The notes beneath the pieces were generated by a model. It did not search any database. It had not been told where the DNA came from and saw nothing but the letters and a program-made list of their open reading frames with translations. The translations under genes were made by a program, and so were the position numbers. From NCBI GenBank assembly GCA_964461835.1, contig CAYWVO010000044.1:1-26781 (forward strand): a stretch of DNA of 26,781 nucleotides. The letters run 5' to 3'. Source of the DNA: CAYWVO01 sp964461835 (GTDB lineage: Bacteria > Zixibacteria > MSB-5A5 > WJJR01 > JAJRUJ01). Positions within the stretch are counted from its first letter, which is position 1. Each line of letters begins with the position of its first letter. Shown here in pieces: positions 10,501 to 17,005 of this stretch.

Positions 10501-10613
10501 ATTTGCAGGCCGATGGCGTCAGCTGACCCGACGGACAATAAAAATAAAGCCACGGTTAGAAGACACCATGCCTTCCAACGGGGCCTCGCTTTGCCGCTTC
10601 GAACTGCTTTCAC
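4557..10613 (-). CDS. sprA: SprA-family giant outer-membrane translocon protein
   Basis: SprA is the very large outer-membrane barrel through which the type IX secretion system of Bacteroidota exports cargo. This homologue is about 2,020 residues. It has a signal peptide (hydrophobic about 18-34, cleavage near ADA-IG at 36), then SprA N-terminal-type sequence including FTIKGNVGSKVHVSVDQDS (211-229) and ELGNTTLSLPNSKFVG (255-270), a GYVMLDDFEGT motif near 750-760, and long beta-rich regions ending in WIEFSF with a terminal Phe. Two insertions stand out: an Asp-rich calcium-binding-like stretch (about 895-1020, DGDGDLDTED type) and a Lys/Glu-rich low-complexity linker (about 1640-1685). The first possible start is GTG at 10620-10622, but its Shine-Dalgarno sequence lies only 1 nt away; the GTG at 10611-10613 has it at 10 nt and is preferred. 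No other T9SS gene is in the window. Confidence 0.92.
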   Translation of the reverse strand: MKAVRSGKARPRWKAWCLLTVALFLLSVGSADAIGLQIRLEETARVTEHLNPRAGEVGLSLADSTLPILKFNGRSVQTATEINPKTGYVQVRSYYRDDPLNNPLALELRQFNDLRNESQVFDQWHKKTRISLTKTQAQKHGSGLGIEFLDVPKPMESLVGEGGVGLKVNGYRKIMFSGTSRWEGGVQNTGSARQSKFPSLDMIQQSRFTIKGNVGSKVHVSVDQDSKRESDLANRIQIRYKGNEDDILQSIELGNTTLSLPNSKFVGYSQRIQGLFGVKATAQVGHLDLTMITSQEKGNTEKTRFTPDGSSDKVTYLRDYQYLEGVYYNVGEFYQRDDARFKAYQPAVDSIVEFRLYKRGRRDAGDDSYAFMYIDPRDSNETTPEHSEYVEELEQNVDYFLAPSEFWIQMSERQRLRQNEFLACYMEVKRANGEIEFVGTDDADTISLKLLKPTRRNSGNPTWDYEWKYVYSLGARNLGINDFEFDIYKGAPGDEDNPANLNHNEESTPYLQVFGLDELNDNGQPLPDGRIDNKLNILDLSRGHVFFPNERPFDPADGRLGDETVPEIYETSNSTELNNASKYYFALRVFTQRAAVYSLGRINILENSETVTLDNRKLNRGTDYEIDYELGQIRFLTEAALDPNAELNIDYEYAPFISVNKKSLFGMRAEYSTGPALKLGSSFLYKGQKSTDRQPQLGQEQSQDVIAEFDFSYAATPEWMTGLANGVPLVETTKPSRLMLSGEVARSIPNPNSQGYVMLDDFEGTKMSTTLGTLRSSWTKASPPDSSISIWQNRNDSTRAKFIWFNPYNDLLATEIYARDIEEDAPVSDHRIQTLNLEIRPDTLNPEESWGGCMRALSPAYEDQSRAEFLELRVGYDRTINDEGLDGVLHVDLGQISEDLDGDGDLDTEDQPVNGIFNGLLDANEDTGLDGVPDSLEPGYDPVTNPDPNGDNWFYNDNEPNNYDQINGTEGNGTGKYSDHSGIYPDTESINGDNTLDQINDYYSFAIDLQNSKYLVEGSEYHNANSIYTFMTYRIPLWEVSNVDANFGRGDSTLIRFARLWMDGFTERSQVIIAALEIVENRWQAKSLVDTVTSEKQFLAEVINTEENTNYYSPPGVGGFLNRNANFREREQSLLLRFENLAPGDTGWAEKVLTQTEDYTGYQELRMWVHGDTDITPEDGKYSFIFRFGKDEDNYYEYHVDLDTGWTERNSVYLNFDELTPLKSLLPTEEAPDGGLEQWQEPHIKIRGNPSLTQIRYQATGITYVEGPTATLSGDVWANELRLESVRKDQGTAARLSVTADFADLVGFSVNSEIQTYSFRGLTSRGRGRGANLLNGSTRTRHNANTRISLGRFLPASWRVSLPVTVKYTKDVLEPKLITGSDIVLTPELRRKETTTKINHRVSVSERMNLPTKHWLATLTVNALSFSGSYAMEKTWSPRTTGDRETYAMSGKYGLTLKNLLPIHPLTWTKYLFLPEKIWGTRLNLLPKSFNADASVNRVRSNSINSQGYKVFTYSRRFRGAANWSLEPFKSLTGEYGFTTERDLFDPELMNLSLNPRDFQLGVETNFSQRLGVRYSPPFFRFLSPNATYNVDYKEDSDPKRYTNGTRKGVVNANFSAQAGLDFRRILGTGQGGGGRGRRQRAKPRATVVTEDQEEEAPKRDEEKKEETEEKEEEDDGGGFVFKPHKPVLWLLRQLTSPIEPIKGTFRHGESRSTLGMLGRPSFKYRFGLSKDLGIARDPTAISSRDRDSENLTDTYGLQSRINVLGLTRVAVSYEHRKTSVFTTTSTRNQSTTFPKMSTSLDNLDKLFLLKEIPLLPWVLRMVSINMNFTHSTQLSEKIIQDPDDETALTWSKETRTTSDDLGVAVRWSHSFKSGWRINADYNWKVSERGDERFSTNSFLDTRQTNQSIGVSSNYSFRAPNGIRFPLLRSLRLKSTLTLNISAKYDINKTESRNRQAEDPAYIPKQDRSRLSIRTRANYSFSSSMRGGFELNWVDDNDNITNRPRHTRQVSLWIEFSF

Positions 10614-10623
10614 GTACTTCACA

Positions 10624-10637
10624 CTCCCCCATGGGGG
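10624..10637 (-). promoter_or_regulatory. sprA ribosome binding site inside a palindrome
   Basis: GGGGGAG on the minus strand (10624-10630) is the only Shine-Dalgarno-like site and decides the start at 10613 (10-nt spacing). It overlaps a perfect 12-bp palindrome CCCCCATGGGGG (10626-10637). The palindrome has no unpaired loop, so any hairpin would open several central pairs; it may still reduce access to the site. Confidence 0.45.
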
Positions 10638-10655
10638 CTTTTAGGCTCTTTCCCT

Positions 10656-10684
10656 ATTATCGATAGGCAACTCCTTTCTCTAAA
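10656..10684 (-). promoter_or_regulatory. Candidate promoter for sprA
   Basis: On the minus strand TTTAGA (4/6) and GATAAT (5/6) are separated by 17 nt, 43 nt upstream of the preferred sprA start. It lies in the 146-nt gap after the murB stop, so sprA may have its own promoter. Pattern match only. Confidence 0.4.
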
Positions 10685-10759
10685 CGACCCATTGGCAACA
10701 GGTTATCGAACATCCCGGCCGGATCGTGCTCCCCTGCTCAATCCGGCGGCTCTTACCCA

Positions 10760-11716
10760 TTATCTTTTACCCAAGAAACGGACTTCCTCTTCCAATTCAA
10801 GTCCAAATTTGGCCCGAACCTTTTCTTTCATCAATTCCGCCAATTCCAAGACATCCTTGGCAGTGGCTCCCCCTCGATTGACGATCACATTGGTATGCCG
10901 GGAGCTGACGGCGGCCCCCCCGACCCGCAGCCGTTTGGCCCCTGCCTCCTCAAGTAGTTTGCCCGCAGGGACTTTGCCGTGTGGCGCACTCGGGTCTTCA
11001 ATGTTTTTGAAGTAACTACCGGCACACTCCTCCAGGGCAGGCAGCTTTGTCTCCCGGATGGTTACGATATTGTCCGCCTGCTGACGCAATCGGCGGCGAT
11101 CCCCCTTGGTCAGCCTAAGTCGCGCCCAGAGAATGATATCCTTCGATTCCTTCAAACGACTGGACCGATAGGAAAAATCCAGCTCCTCCGGCCCCTGGTC
11201 AACAATGTCTCCGGTCGGCAAGAGCAGACGCACGTTGATCAACGATGCGGCTATTGATTGCCCGTAGGCTCCTGCATTGCCGATTATCGCTCCGCCGACA
11301 GTGCCCGGGATTCCGGCCATTTTCTCACAGCCGGCATAGCCGTGCTGGATTGTAAAATCCACTACGTCGTTAAGACGGGCACCGGCTTCAACCAGGAGTT
11401 CATCACGGCTAATCCATTTGCGACGGCAGTTATTGATCACCACCAATCCGTCGATGCCATCGTCAGAGATGAGTAGATTACTCCCGTGGCCCAGCACGGT
11501 AGTGGGTATCCCCTCCCGCCAAGCACTCCGCAACACATCGACAAGCAGGTTTATTTCGTCCACGGTAATCAGCATTTCCACCCGACCACCGATACCAAAG
11601 GTCGTATACGGTGCCAGCGGAACACCAAAACGGATCACCTTCCCAAATCGCCGCTTCAATCGAGACGATTCACGAGGGGACATCACTGCGCCTGCCGGTA
11701 TTGTCATCGTACCCAC
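10760..11716 (-). CDS. murB: UDP-N-acetylenolpyruvoylglucosamine reductase
   Basis: MurB reduces UDP-GlcNAc-enolpyruvate to UDP-MurNAc with NADPH and FAD, the second committed step of peptidoglycan synthesis, in the cytoplasm. The 318-residue product carries the FAD-binding signatures YTTFGIGG (37-44), LGHGSNLL (75-82) and AGIPGTVGGAIIGNAGAYG (134-152), then YRSSRLK (183-189), the catalytic Ser in CAGSYFKN (S234, 231-238), HTNVIVN (274-280) and the late Glu near 309-311. The short form with 'GSYFKN' fits the type II (Gram-positive-like) class. The start is ambiguous: GTG at 11714-11716 (GGAG 4 nt away) or ATG at 11705-11707 (13 nt away). Lengths differ by three residues. Confidence 0.95.
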   Translation of the reverse strand: MGTMTIPAGAVMSPRESSRLKRRFGKVIRFGVPLAPYTTFGIGGRVEMLITVDEINLLVDVLRSAWREGIPTTVLGHGSNLLISDDGIDGLVVINNCRRKWISRDELLVEAGARLNDVVDFTIQHGYAGCEKMAGIPGTVGGAIIGNAGAYGQSIAASLINVRLLLPTGDIVDQGPEELDFSYRSSRLKESKDIILWARLRLTKGDRRRLRQQADNIVTIRETKLPALEECAGSYFKNIEDPSAPHGKVPAGKLLEEAGAKRLRVGGAAVSSRHTNVIVNRGGATAKDVLELAELMKEKVRAKFGLELEEEVRFLGKR

Positions 11717-11843
11717 GTCTCTCCGGTGCTCGACATGGTCTCATGAAACATACGAAGTGAAGTCTTGTCCATGGGTGAAACCACTCGCGCCTGCTTAAAC
11801 GCCACGCTTTTTTTATTCTTCACGCTCACCGCCTGGATACGAC

Positions 11844-11871
11844 ACTATTTCTTGTACACTCGCGGATTCAA
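11844..11871 (-). promoter_or_regulatory. Candidate promoter for murB
   Basis: On the minus strand TTGAAT and AATAGT are separated by 16 nt, each a 4-5/6 match, in the 245-nt gap between pyrE and murB. A TTGACA further upstream (near 11928-11933) has no good -10 partner. Weak evidence. Confidence 0.28.
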
Positions 11872-11903
11872 CGAGTTGCGCGAAGATTCACGCTTCCGAT
11901 CAC

Positions 11904-11915
11904 TGATCGCGATCA
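11904..11915. repeat. 12-bp perfect palindrome TGATCGCGATCA
   Basis: A perfect palindrome with no loop lies upstream of the murB promoter candidate and 47 nt past the pyrE stop. It could be a regulator half-site pair or chance. No second copy was noticed. Confidence 0.3.
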
Positions 11916-11961
11916 AGCTGTAACTGATTGTCAATTCATGAGATATCGGCTTGGCCGTGTT

Positions 11962-12540
11962 TTAACGCTCTACGTCTGGCCGAACAAACAGGCTCTCATA
12001 TGGCCAGCCGATATCCCGGAAGGCATCGCGGGCGCCCTCCTGCCGATCGAGGATGGACAGGGCGAGTACGATCGTGCCCCCCTCGCGTTCAATAGCCCGA
12101 CCGGCCGTGATCGCCGATCCCCCGGTCGTGGTCACGTCTTCAATCAACACCACGCGCATACCGGAGGTAAGCGGTCCCTCAACCTGACTGCCGGTCCCGT
12201 GCCCTTTCGGTTCCTTGCGTACAATCAGGCCGACTTTCGGCTTTCCGGCAATTGCCGATTGCAAACACAACCCGCCGATAATCGGGTCTGCACCCAAGGT
12301 CATCCCGCCGATTGCGTCACAATCCACGTTTGCAATCTTCTCCCATAACAACTGGACCGTCCAGAGCAGCCGTTCACCGTGAAGGGAGATTGGCTTGGCG
12401 TTGACATAAAAATCGCTTTCCTTGCCGGAGGCGAGAACAAAACGCCCCCGCCGGACAGCATGCTCCATGAGCGCTTGACGCAAATGCTCGCGTACTTCAG
12501 ACAGATCGGCGGTCATGGGAGTAGTGGATGCATTCTTCAT
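11962..12540 (-). CDS. pyrE: Orotate phosphoribosyltransferase
   Basis: PyrE joins orotate to PRPP to make OMP in pyrimidine synthesis. The 192-residue form chosen here starts at ATG 12538-12540, whose first base overlaps the TGA of the upstream lipoprotein gene (TGATG), with GGAG just before it. A 12-residue extension to 12576 is open but would run inside the lipoprotein gene. Signatures are GRFVLASGKESDFYVNAK (substrate region), the Lys/Arg-containing VGLIVRKEPKGHGTG loop, and the PRPP-binding motif VVLIEDVTTTGGSA. The protein ends VRPDVER, as in many bacterial PyrE. Coupling to a lipoprotein gene is unusual for a metabolic enzyme. The 245-nt gap to murB suggests that the lipoprotein and pyrE form their own transcript. 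Confidence 0.93.
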   Translation of the reverse strand: MKNASTTPMTADLSEVREHLRQALMEHAVRRGRFVLASGKESDFYVNAKPISLHGERLLWTVQLLWEKIANVDCDAIGGMTLGADPIIGGLCLQSAIAGKPKVGLIVRKEPKGHGTGSQVEGPLTSGMRVVLIEDVTTTGGSAITAGRAIEREGGTIVLALSILDRQEGARDAFRDIGWPYESLFVRPDVER

Positions 12541-13190
12541 CACTCCGGCAGTACCGTGATTGTGCCGGGTTCCCACTGTGGCGTCACAGCACCGATCAGC
12601 GTATCGATATACATCAACGTATTGCCCGGATAGATAAAGGTGCTCTCGATTACCACGGTCTGGGGGGGCGCCGATCCTTCGATACTAAAATAAATTGAAC
12701 CAATCTTGCCTTCCCCCGCCGGAATATCTGGTTCAATCGTTGGTACCACTGCGGCGAGAAACACTCTCAAGTCATTCGCAATATTGGTTGGCCGGGTACT
12801 GTAATCCAGATAATCTGAACCTACCCACGAGAAGGAGTCAACGACGACATTGCCGAGGAATGTAATGGGTACGACTATCGAGCGGGACGGTTCATCGATG
12901 TCACACATGACATCGATCTTCACTTGCTCCCCCGGCTTGCCCTCGGCGGACGTTGTCCAGATCTTACTGGTGGTGGATACGCGCGGCTCCGGAGAGGAGG
13001 GCATCTTTTCCTTGGTTTCCTCCAGCAATTCCTTGAAGCGTTCCTGTTTTGCTTGCTGTTGATTTTCTGCCTGGGTCGCCTCGTGTTCTTCCCCCTGCTG
13101 CGCCGACTCTGCTCCCGGTGTCTCTTCCGCTTGTTGCTGACAACCCAGCAACAGTCCCAGGGTGAATAAAACCAGAATTATTCGCTTCAT
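12540..13190 (-). CDS. Lipoprotein with cohesin-like beta domain
   Basis: The 216-residue product starts with a lipobox, LGLLLGC with Cys17, so it is probably lipidated and envelope-anchored. Residues 18-65 are Gln/Glu/Lys-rich and likely an extended or coiled-coil tether. Residues about 70-216 form a beta-rich domain: the PGEQVKIDV opening, a VVPITFLGNVVVDSFSW core and a closing GEGKIGSIYFSIEG resemble the cohesin-like beta sandwiches common in FCB-group genomes. This comparison is from pattern memory only. GGAGG lies 6 nt before the ATG. The stop overlaps pyrE (TGATG). The function is not recognised; a surface binding or scaffold role is possible. Confidence 0.72.
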   Translation of the reverse strand: MKRIILVLFTLGLLLGCQQQAEETPGAESAQQGEEHEATQAENQQQAKQERFKELLEETKEKMPSSPEPRVSTTSKIWTTSAEGKPGEQVKIDVMCDIDEPSRSIVVPITFLGNVVVDSFSWVGSDYLDYSTRPTNIANDLRVFLAAVVPTIEPDIPAGEGKIGSIYFSIEGSAPPQTVVIESTFIYPGNTLMYIDTLIGAVTPQWEPGTITVLPE

Positions 13191-13302
13191 TTCCGACCTC
13201 CATTGGTCTCCTTACGGTTGAGATAACCTATGCAAAATACGGTGTTCTGACCGCTTGTCAACTGGAACTCCTCACAATTGTCTTTTGGCATCCATTGGAG
13301 GA

Positions 13303-13338
13303 GCAATGCGATTCTTTTTGTCGGTTTGTTCGCATTGC
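13303..13338. repeat. 9-bp inverted repeat upstream of octaheme cytochrome
   Basis: GCAATGCGA (13303-13311) and its exact complement TCGCATTGC (13330-13338) flank an 18-nt T-rich spacer. It lies in the divergent gap between the lipoprotein and the cytochrome genes and could be an RNA hairpin or a regulator site. The left arm overlaps the start codon of a possible small ORF. Confidence 0.45.
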
Positions 13339-13383
13339 CGCTTGGCAGGCCCACCGGAGGGGCCTAAGTTCAGCGTAGAATAA
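13306..13383 (+). CDS. Possible 25-residue leader ORF with a CxxC motif
   Basis: An ATG at 13306 has an excellent Shine-Dalgarno sequence, GGAGG at 13297-13301. It opens a 25-codon frame that begins MRFFLSVCSHC and ends FSVE, closing at TAA 28 nt before the preferred cytochrome start. The CSHC pair could bind metal or respond to redox state, or be chance. It sits inside the inverted repeat, so it could act as a regulatory leader peptide. No homologue is recognised. Confidence 0.3.
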   Translation: MRFFLSVCSHCRLAGPPEGPKFSVE

Positions 13384-13400
13384 ACACCTTGTCTTTTTCT

Positions 13401-13405
13401 AGGGG
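13401..13405 (+). promoter_or_regulatory. Ribosome binding site deciding the cytochrome start
   Basis: AGGGG at 13401-13405 abuts the first ATG (13406) but is 6 nt from the second ATG (13412). The second is therefore the likelier start. A TAGAAT -10-like box lies at 13376-13381 without a clear -35. Confidence 0.45.
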
Positions 13406-13411
13406 ATGCGG

Positions 13412-15295
13412 ATGAAAACCTTCCTGTGGATATTATTTGTTGTCATCCTAATCGGTAGCGTCTTCGCCGTCGCGGGCTGGTCACATCTGATCAACACTAT
13501 GCTGCCGACCGATTCGCGACCAGGAAAAATTTCCTTTCCGGTGGAACGCATCGCACCAGCCCGGTACGCGAATCTGTCCACAGTTGTGACACAGGCCTAT
13601 GGGCAGGAGTTCCCGCATATTGAGTATTTCCGGGAAGCAGGCGTCGAAGGCTATCGCGGGCCACAGACCTGCCTGACTTGCCACGAAACGATCGAATACA
13701 GCGATGCCCATACCGGCGAACCGCAGGTGCGGAATTTAATGGACAATTTGACAACCTCCGTCCATTACCGCTTCTTTTCCCGCCGGCATCCCAATGTATA
13801 TGGATTCAACGGTGAATTGGCGGACAACTTCCCTATGGGTAAGATTAACCGCCCTTGCCCCAAACCGGGTTCCTTCGCCATGACCGCCTGGGCCTCGTTC
13901 GTGGTGCTGGACAACGGAGACACCTTGTCGGAGGGGTGTGGCCAGTGCCATATCGGTGGTCAGTACGCTCCACCACTGGGAGAAATGATGCCGGGTTACC
14001 GAACGCTGCCTATCGAAAAGGAGGCGATCGACTGCCTGATTTGCCACTCGCCGGCTTACGATATGAATAAAAAACAAGTCGTTGAGGATCCCAATGGTCG
14101 CCGGCGGTGGGATCAGGACCGTTCAATCCGCGCCGCAGTCACGGTCACCCGTCCGACTGCCCAAGCCTGCCTGCGCTGTCACCAGCACAACTTTGGTGGT
14201 GACATCTACATCGATTCTCTCTACACCGACTACCATCAAAGCCTGATTAACACCGGGTACTCCCGGCCACGGGTGTTACATCCCGGCAGCAAACGCGGCA
14301 CGCCGTACAATCCCACCTGGGACGTCCATGCTGCGGCAGGCATGGATTGTATCGATTGTCACATCACTGAGGGGCACCACGTCGCCAAAGGCACCCATAC
14401 GACCACGATGATGGCGAATGACCTGCCGGAAATCGAGGTTGCCTGTGAAAACTGTCATGATCCCGCACATCGACCGGGGGTGACCGATCACGCGGAATTC
14501 CTGAATTCACATACTGAAATGATTGCCTGTCAGACCTGCCACATTCCCGCACTCCACGAAGACAACGTTACCCGGCGGGACTTCGGCAAAACCGAGTACG
14601 AGGAGCATTTCGGCATCTGGATTTACGCCGATGAGGAAAAACACCACCAGCCCGGGACCGGCATCATGTATGTCTGGTGGAACGGGGATGCGTCATTCCT
14701 CGGCAACCCGATCGGCGATAATCCCAATGGCGGCACCGGCTACTCCTTTTACCGACCGGAGCACCTCTGGCCGGAATTTGCCGATTTCGATTATCCGGCG
14801 TGGTATGAGGACGTCATGCGCCCGGTAGCGCGACAGGGACGGGAATCAAAACTCTATGCGATGAAACGCTTCAACGGCCGGCAACATGTTGACCTGCAAA
14901 ACATCGGGCCGTTTGGGGGGATGTATGTGCCCTACAATCTCCCGACGTATTACACGACCGGTGATCCCGATCAGGCTGCCGCCGCGGAGATGAAGCACAG
15001 TATGATGGACATGATGTACGGCTTCATGTTCAAGGTCTATATGCTAGATAAGTTCATGTCGTTCATGGAAATCGATGGATGGAACACCACCGCCTACAAG
15101 GACGTGAAAAATCTCCGGCACGTGGAACCGCGCTGGATTCCCCAGGATGCCTCGCTGGAGATCAGCCATGCTATTCGCCGGGACGGGGCTCTCACCTGCC
15201 GCGATTGCCATTCCCCAGAGGGGATACTTGACTATGCGGGATTAGGGTATAGTTCGGATAAAGCAGAGGCTCTCCGGGAACCACGGCAATATTAG
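13412..15295 (+). CDS. Octaheme c-type cytochrome, tetrathionate-reductase (OTR) family
   Basis: This is a multiheme electron-transfer protein or reductase exported to the periplasm. The hydrophobic N-terminus (about 4-24) is either an uncleaved anchor or a signal peptide. Eight CXXCH heme sites are visible, numbered from the first Met at 13406: CLTCH 89-93, CGQCH 178-182, CLICH 210-214, CLRCH 255-259, CIDCH 315-319, CENCH 347-351, CQTCH 375-379 and CRDCH 598-602. Their spacing, the DVHxxxGMDCIDCHITEGHHVAKG-like block, CQTCHIP and the final CRDCHSPEGILDY fit the OTR family (octaheme 'Shewanella-type'), which reduces tetrathionate, nitrite or hydroxylamine in vitro. It is longer (627 residues) than I recall for OTR, with an extended region between hemes 7 and 8. 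Lys in MGKINRPCPK (146 or 153) is a candidate for the distal lysine ligand; this is not established. Confidence 0.85.
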   Translation: MKTFLWILFVVILIGSVFAVAGWSHLINTMLPTDSRPGKISFPVERIAPARYANLSTVVTQAYGQEFPHIEYFREAGVEGYRGPQTCLTCHETIEYSDAHTGEPQVRNLMDNLTTSVHYRFFSRRHPNVYGFNGELADNFPMGKINRPCPKPGSFAMTAWASFVVLDNGDTLSEGCGQCHIGGQYAPPLGEMMPGYRTLPIEKEAIDCLICHSPAYDMNKKQVVEDPNGRRRWDQDRSIRAAVTVTRPTAQACLRCHQHNFGGDIYIDSLYTDYHQSLINTGYSRPRVLHPGSKRGTPYNPTWDVHAAAGMDCIDCHITEGHHVAKGTHTTTMMANDLPEIEVACENCHDPAHRPGVTDHAEFLNSHTEMIACQTCHIPALHEDNVTRRDFGKTEYEEHFGIWIYADEEKHHQPGTGIMYVWWNGDASFLGNPIGDNPNGGTGYSFYRPEHLWPEFADFDYPAWYEDVMRPVARQGRESKLYAMKRFNGRQHVDLQNIGPFGGMYVPYNLPTYYTTGDPDQAAAAEMKHSMMDMMYGFMFKVYMLDKFMSFMEIDGWNTTAYKDVKNLRHVEPRWIPQDASLEISHAIRRDGALTCRDCHSPEGILDYAGLGYSSDKAEALREPRQY

Positions 15296-15306
15296 CCCAT
15301 GGCAGG

Positions 15307-16968
15307 CTAGTTCGTATCTTCCCGGCCTCGTTTGAGGATCAACATCGTAATGTCATCGTTCCCCGCGGGGTCGTCGGCGAACTCATTGATATCCTGCATC
15401 AGCAAAGCGGCCATTTCGGCGGGAGGATTTTTGCTGAATTCAATGACTTTCGGTTCCATCCGTCCTTCGTCGTAGAATTCCTCCCCGCGCGCGGCCTCGG
15501 TTACGCCATCGGTAAAAACAAACAGCAGCGTTTCCGGATCGAGGGTGCACTGTTTTTCTTCCCAGGTGCTTTGATCAAACGCCCCAATCATCACACCGGA
15601 TGATTCCAAATATTCGGTCTTGCCGTCGGGATACACCAGCATGGGGAAGGTATGTCCAGCGTTGACATACCGCAGTTCATGTGTCTGGGGGTCCAATACA
15701 CCGATAAACAACGTTGCGAAATCGCCGAGCGCGCTGTGCTTACACAACTCCCGGGAAACCAGTTCGACCGCGCGGAGCGATTGGAAATCCGTGCTGTGAT
15801 ACATCACCCGGAAGGAGGCCAGGATATTGGACATGAGGAGTGCCGCGCCCATCCCTTTACCACTGACATCGGCTACCAAAAATACCAGTCGCCCGTCCTC
15901 CAGAACATGGACATCATACAGGTCGCCACCCACGTGGCGGGACTGTTCCTGAAAAGCGTGGACTTTGTACTCTGCCAATGTCGGCATTTCCCGCACCAGG
16001 AGGTGCGTCTGTATGTTCGCTGCACGGCTGAGCTCCGCCTCCATCACCTGTCGTTCTTCGCGCTCATGCTGCAATTCGTAATTGAGCAATTTGGAGGCGA
16101 TAATATTGCCGAACGTGGCAAGGAGGCGAAGAAACTCATCATTGTACCGGCGAAGCGGGGAGACCGTATCGACATATAAAATCCCCAATACTTTCCCTTC
16201 GTCAAATAATGGAACTGCCATCGCCGATTTCATTCCCGAAATGATCACCGATTCCTGCTGAGCGTACCGGGAGTCACGCTGCGAGTCCTCGATCAATACC
16301 GCGTTTTTATTGGTGAGAATGTCATTGATCAGTTTGCGCGAGAGGCTGAAACTGCCATGATCGCGGCCACCACGCTCCACTGTCGCCGCAACCCTGACCC
16401 CTTCTCCCTCATCCTGGGTGAACAACGCCGCCAGTCGATCACCGGGGATGACCTTTGCGACCAGCTCCAGTGATTTCTCCAGCATGACATCTTTGCCCTC
16501 AGAGAACGGCGGCATTTTGGCCATTTCCGACAGGGCCGACATGACATCCGGCAGATCAGAGACTTCCGCCGGCAGGGGTTTGAGCGCTTCATCGATGGAT
16601 AATACCATCGACTGTTCCAAATCACCGGCTTCCCGTTCTGAAATCGTGCTGGAAGACGGAGGGCGCGGGCTTTCTCCAACAGCTAATATCTTGAATTCCA
16701 CCTGACCAAAGGCCAGACGGTCCCCTTTGGCAATTTCGACTGGTTCAGAGATTCGCTCGGCATTGATCATGGTTCCGTTATGGCTGCCCAGGTCCTCGAC
16801 CGTGATAGTTTGCCCGTCTTCCGAAACATGGATCACGGCGTGTTTGCGAGATACGGTGCCATTGGGGACACAGAAGTCGGTCTCCTGTTTCCGACCGAGG
16901 GTATGGTCGCCGGGCGTTAAATCCCAGGAGAAATAGCGCTGTCCGTCACTGCCAACCAGTCTAAGCAT
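15307..16968 (-). CDS. FHA-GAF-SpoIIE (PP2C-type) serine phosphatase
   Basis: The 553-residue cytoplasmic protein has three domains. An FHA phosphopeptide-binding domain occupies about 23-95, with GRKQ (25-28), SRKH (40-43) and SHNG (62-65). A GAF sensor occupies about 150-295. A SpoIIE/PP2C phosphatase domain occupies about 330-550, with metal-binding HVGGDLYD (345-352), VADVSGKGM (365-373), the YVNAGH motif, FTDGVTEA and NDDITMLIL. It should dephosphorylate Ser/Thr on a partner, typically an anti-sigma antagonist or kinase target. It begins 37 nt after the stop of the Ser/Thr kinase on the same strand, so they probably form an operon; the FHA domain could read the kinase's phosphorylation. 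An AAGGA lies 2 nt before the ATG. Its end is only 11 nt from the cytochrome stop (convergent). Confidence 0.93.
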   Translation of the reverse strand: MLRLVGSDGQRYFSWDLTPGDHTLGRKQETDFCVPNGTVSRKHAVIHVSEDGQTITVEDLGSHNGTMINAERISEPVEIAKGDRLAFGQVEFKILAVGESPRPPSSSTISEREAGDLEQSMVLSIDEALKPLPAEVSDLPDVMSALSEMAKMPPFSEGKDVMLEKSLELVAKVIPGDRLAALFTQDEGEGVRVAATVERGGRDHGSFSLSRKLINDILTNKNAVLIEDSQRDSRYAQQESVIISGMKSAMAVPLFDEGKVLGILYVDTVSPLRRYNDEFLRLLATFGNIIASKLLNYELQHEREERQVMEAELSRAANIQTHLLVREMPTLAEYKVHAFQEQSRHVGGDLYDVHVLEDGRLVFLVADVSGKGMGAALLMSNILASFRVMYHSTDFQSLRAVELVSRELCKHSALGDFATLFIGVLDPQTHELRYVNAGHTFPMLVYPDGKTEYLESSGVMIGAFDQSTWEEKQCTLDPETLLFVFTDGVTEAARGEEFYDEGRMEPKVIEFSKNPPAEMAALLMQDINEFADDPAGNDDITMLILKRGREDTN

Positions 16969-17005
16969 AGTCCTTCTTCTACTGCCGACATTTCATCTTC
17001 TTAGC

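Noticed and set aside
15296..15306. Terminator between the convergent cytochrome and phosphatase genes
   Set aside because: Only 11 nt separate the stops and no hairpin fits there.
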